NCBI GenBank assembly: GCA_019241805.1
Contig: JAFAWL010000334.1
Coordinates: 1-14,544, forward strand
Length of the DNA stretch: 14,544 nt
Source: Actinomycetota bacterium
GTDB taxonomy: Bacteria; Actinomycetota; Actinomycetes; Mycobacteriales; Jatrophihabitantaceae
Reading direction: 5' to 3'
A program made the position numbers and the translations under genes. Positions 13,635 to 14,544 of this stretch are shown here, piece after piece (the first letter of the stretch is position 1; each line of letters begins with the position of its first letter). The notes below the pieces were generated by a model that saw nothing but the letters and a program-made list of their open reading frames with translations, had not been told where the DNA came from and made no database searches.

Positions 13635-14544
13635 CCTCGCGCCAGCGGGCCAGCTCGTCGGTCCGCCCTCGCGAGAGCGGCAGCCGCGGAGTGGCGGCCC
13701 AGGAGCGCAGCCAGGTCTCGACGTCGCCGGCCGGCATCGGTCGCGCCAGGTGGTAGCCCTGCAGAACGTCGACGCCGAGGGAGACCAGATCGGCCGCGGT
13801 CGCCGCATCCTCGACTCCCTCGGCCACGGTCCGCAGCTCTAGCGCGGCCGCCATCTGAACGGTCGAGGCGACGATCATCCGCGTCCGGCGGTCGCTCCGG
13901 ATGGCAGAGACGAACGATCGATCGATCTTCAGTTCCTGCACGGGGAGGTCTCGCAGATACGACAGCGACGAATACCCGGTGCCGTAGTCGTCGATCGCGA
14001 TCTGCAGTTTGCGCCCCCGCATGTCCTCGATGATCTCGCGCGCCCGCTCCGGCTCGCTCAGGAACGAATCCTCGGTGAGCTCGACGACGAGGTGCTCCAA
14101 CACCTCGGGCCGCTCGGCCAGCAGCGCGTAGAGCCGGGTGACGAAGACGCCGGACAGCAGTTCCGGCGGCGCGCAGTTGATCGCTACTCGAACGGGAAGG
14201 CCGGCCTTGTGCCAGTCGGACAGATCCGAGATCGCGATGCGCGCGATCTCCTCCGAGAGCGAGGACATCAGTCCGGCGCGGCGGGCTGCCGGCAGGAATT
14301 TGAACGGCTGCAATTCGCCCTGGGTCGGGTGCTCCCAGCGGACCAGCGCCTCCAGCCCCTGAACCTCTTGGCTGGCCGTATCGACCTGCGGTTGATAGAC
14401 CAGCCGCAGTTGGCCGTCGGCGATTCCCTTGCGCAGGTCCTCGGCCAGCCGCAGCCGGGGACGGGAGAACTCGTCCTGCGCGGCGTCATAGAGCATCGGC
14501 CCGCTGCGACTGACCTTGGCCTGGTACATGGCGACGTCGGCCCG
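13570..14544 (-). CDS. GGDEF-EAL protein, 3' part with complete EAL domain (cut by window edge)
   Basis: The gene runs off the right edge, so its 5' end is unseen. The visible part begins with RADVAMYQAKVSRSG, the last helix of a GGDEF domain, so the full protein is a GGDEF-EAL tandem; its cyclase motif cannot be judged. The EAL domain is complete: YQPQVD, GLEALVRWEHP, an Asn in VAINCAPPELL, a Glu in VELTEDSF, IDDYGTGYSS with both aspartates, a Lys in ELKIDRSF, a Glu in VAEGVED and a Gln in LQGYHLARPMP. Phosphodiesterase activity is therefore expected. After the domain comes a 45-residue Arg/Pro/Ala-rich tail with no recognisable fold, the last 21 codons of which overlap the end of the GNAT-like gene. 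The ATG at 14529 is internal, not a start. Confidence 0.93.
   Translation of the reverse strand, partial: RADVAMYQAKVSRSGPMLYDAAQDEFSRPRLRLAEDLRKGIADGQLRLVYQPQVDTASQEVQGLEALVRWEHPTQGELQPFKFLPAARRAGLMSSLSEEIARIAISDLSDWHKAGLPVRVAINCAPPELLSGVFVTRLYALLAERPEVLEHLVVELTEDSFLSEPERAREIIEDMRGRKLQIAIDDYGTGYSSLSYLRDLPVQELKIDRSFVSAIRSDRRTRMIVASTVQMAAALELRTVAEGVEDAATAADLVSLGVDVLQGYHLARPMPAGDVETWLRSWAATPRLPLSRGRTDELARWREARPSGPRAAARHRPARLDAGP

Noticed and set aside
1..14544. tRNA, rRNA, CRISPR array, insertion sequence or phage integration site
   Set aside because: I looked for TPsiC-like boxes, regular spaced repeats, transposase motifs and long terminal repeats and saw none.

Overview
The window is chromosomal DNA from a high-GC actinobacterium. 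Third codon positions are almost all G or C and GTG starts are common. The genes needed for phosphatidylinositol mannosides, a lipid class made only by actinobacteria, sit in their conserved order (pgsA, then patA, then pimA). The layout resembles the mycobacterial pgsA-patA-pimA-pdxS neighbourhood, but the strong c-di-GMP content is unlike mycobacteria. A free-living member of the Frankiales, Jatrophihabitantales or Kineosporiales is a guess from the general look of the proteins, not something the sequence proves.

Bases 22-5387 form a left-pointing block. From its 5' end it reads pgsA (phosphatidylinositol phosphate synthase), patA (PIM acyltransferase), pimA (first mannosyltransferase), a LemA-like membrane protein and a DUF3048 lipoprotein. 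These are joined by ATGA overlaps or short gaps, so the block is probably one envelope operon. After a 74-base gap comes pdxS (vitamin B6 synthesis), which appears to have its own promoter giving a leaderless mRNA.

A 143-base divergent intergenic region separates pgsA from a right-pointing gene for an EF-G-like GTPase (5531-7714) with non-canonical switch and base-recognition motifs. It converges on ffh (7786-9285, minus strand), the signal recognition particle GTPase. Hairpins lie between them.

Bases 9477-14544 look more accessory. They hold an unrecognised 158-residue protein (9477-9953), a small 63-residue ORF (10039-10230) followed by two stacked hairpins, a membrane GGDEF-EAL protein with both active sites intact (10384-12522), a short in-frame reading frame that looks like the broken end of an SGNH/GDSL esterase (12523-12717), and a 245-residue GNAT-fold protein resembling LuxI/FeeM acyl-signal synthases (12897-13634). 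Last is a second GGDEF-EAL protein, on the minus strand and cut by the window edge. The GNAT-like gene has a good housekeeping-type promoter and overlaps the last gene tail to tail by 65 bases.

The most interesting part is this right-hand end: a possible acyl-type signal synthase lies between two c-di-GMP turnover enzymes, which suggests a combined intercellular and intracellular signalling locus. The enzyme assignment rests on motif layout alone. No tRNA, rRNA, CRISPR array, insertion sequence or integrase was seen.
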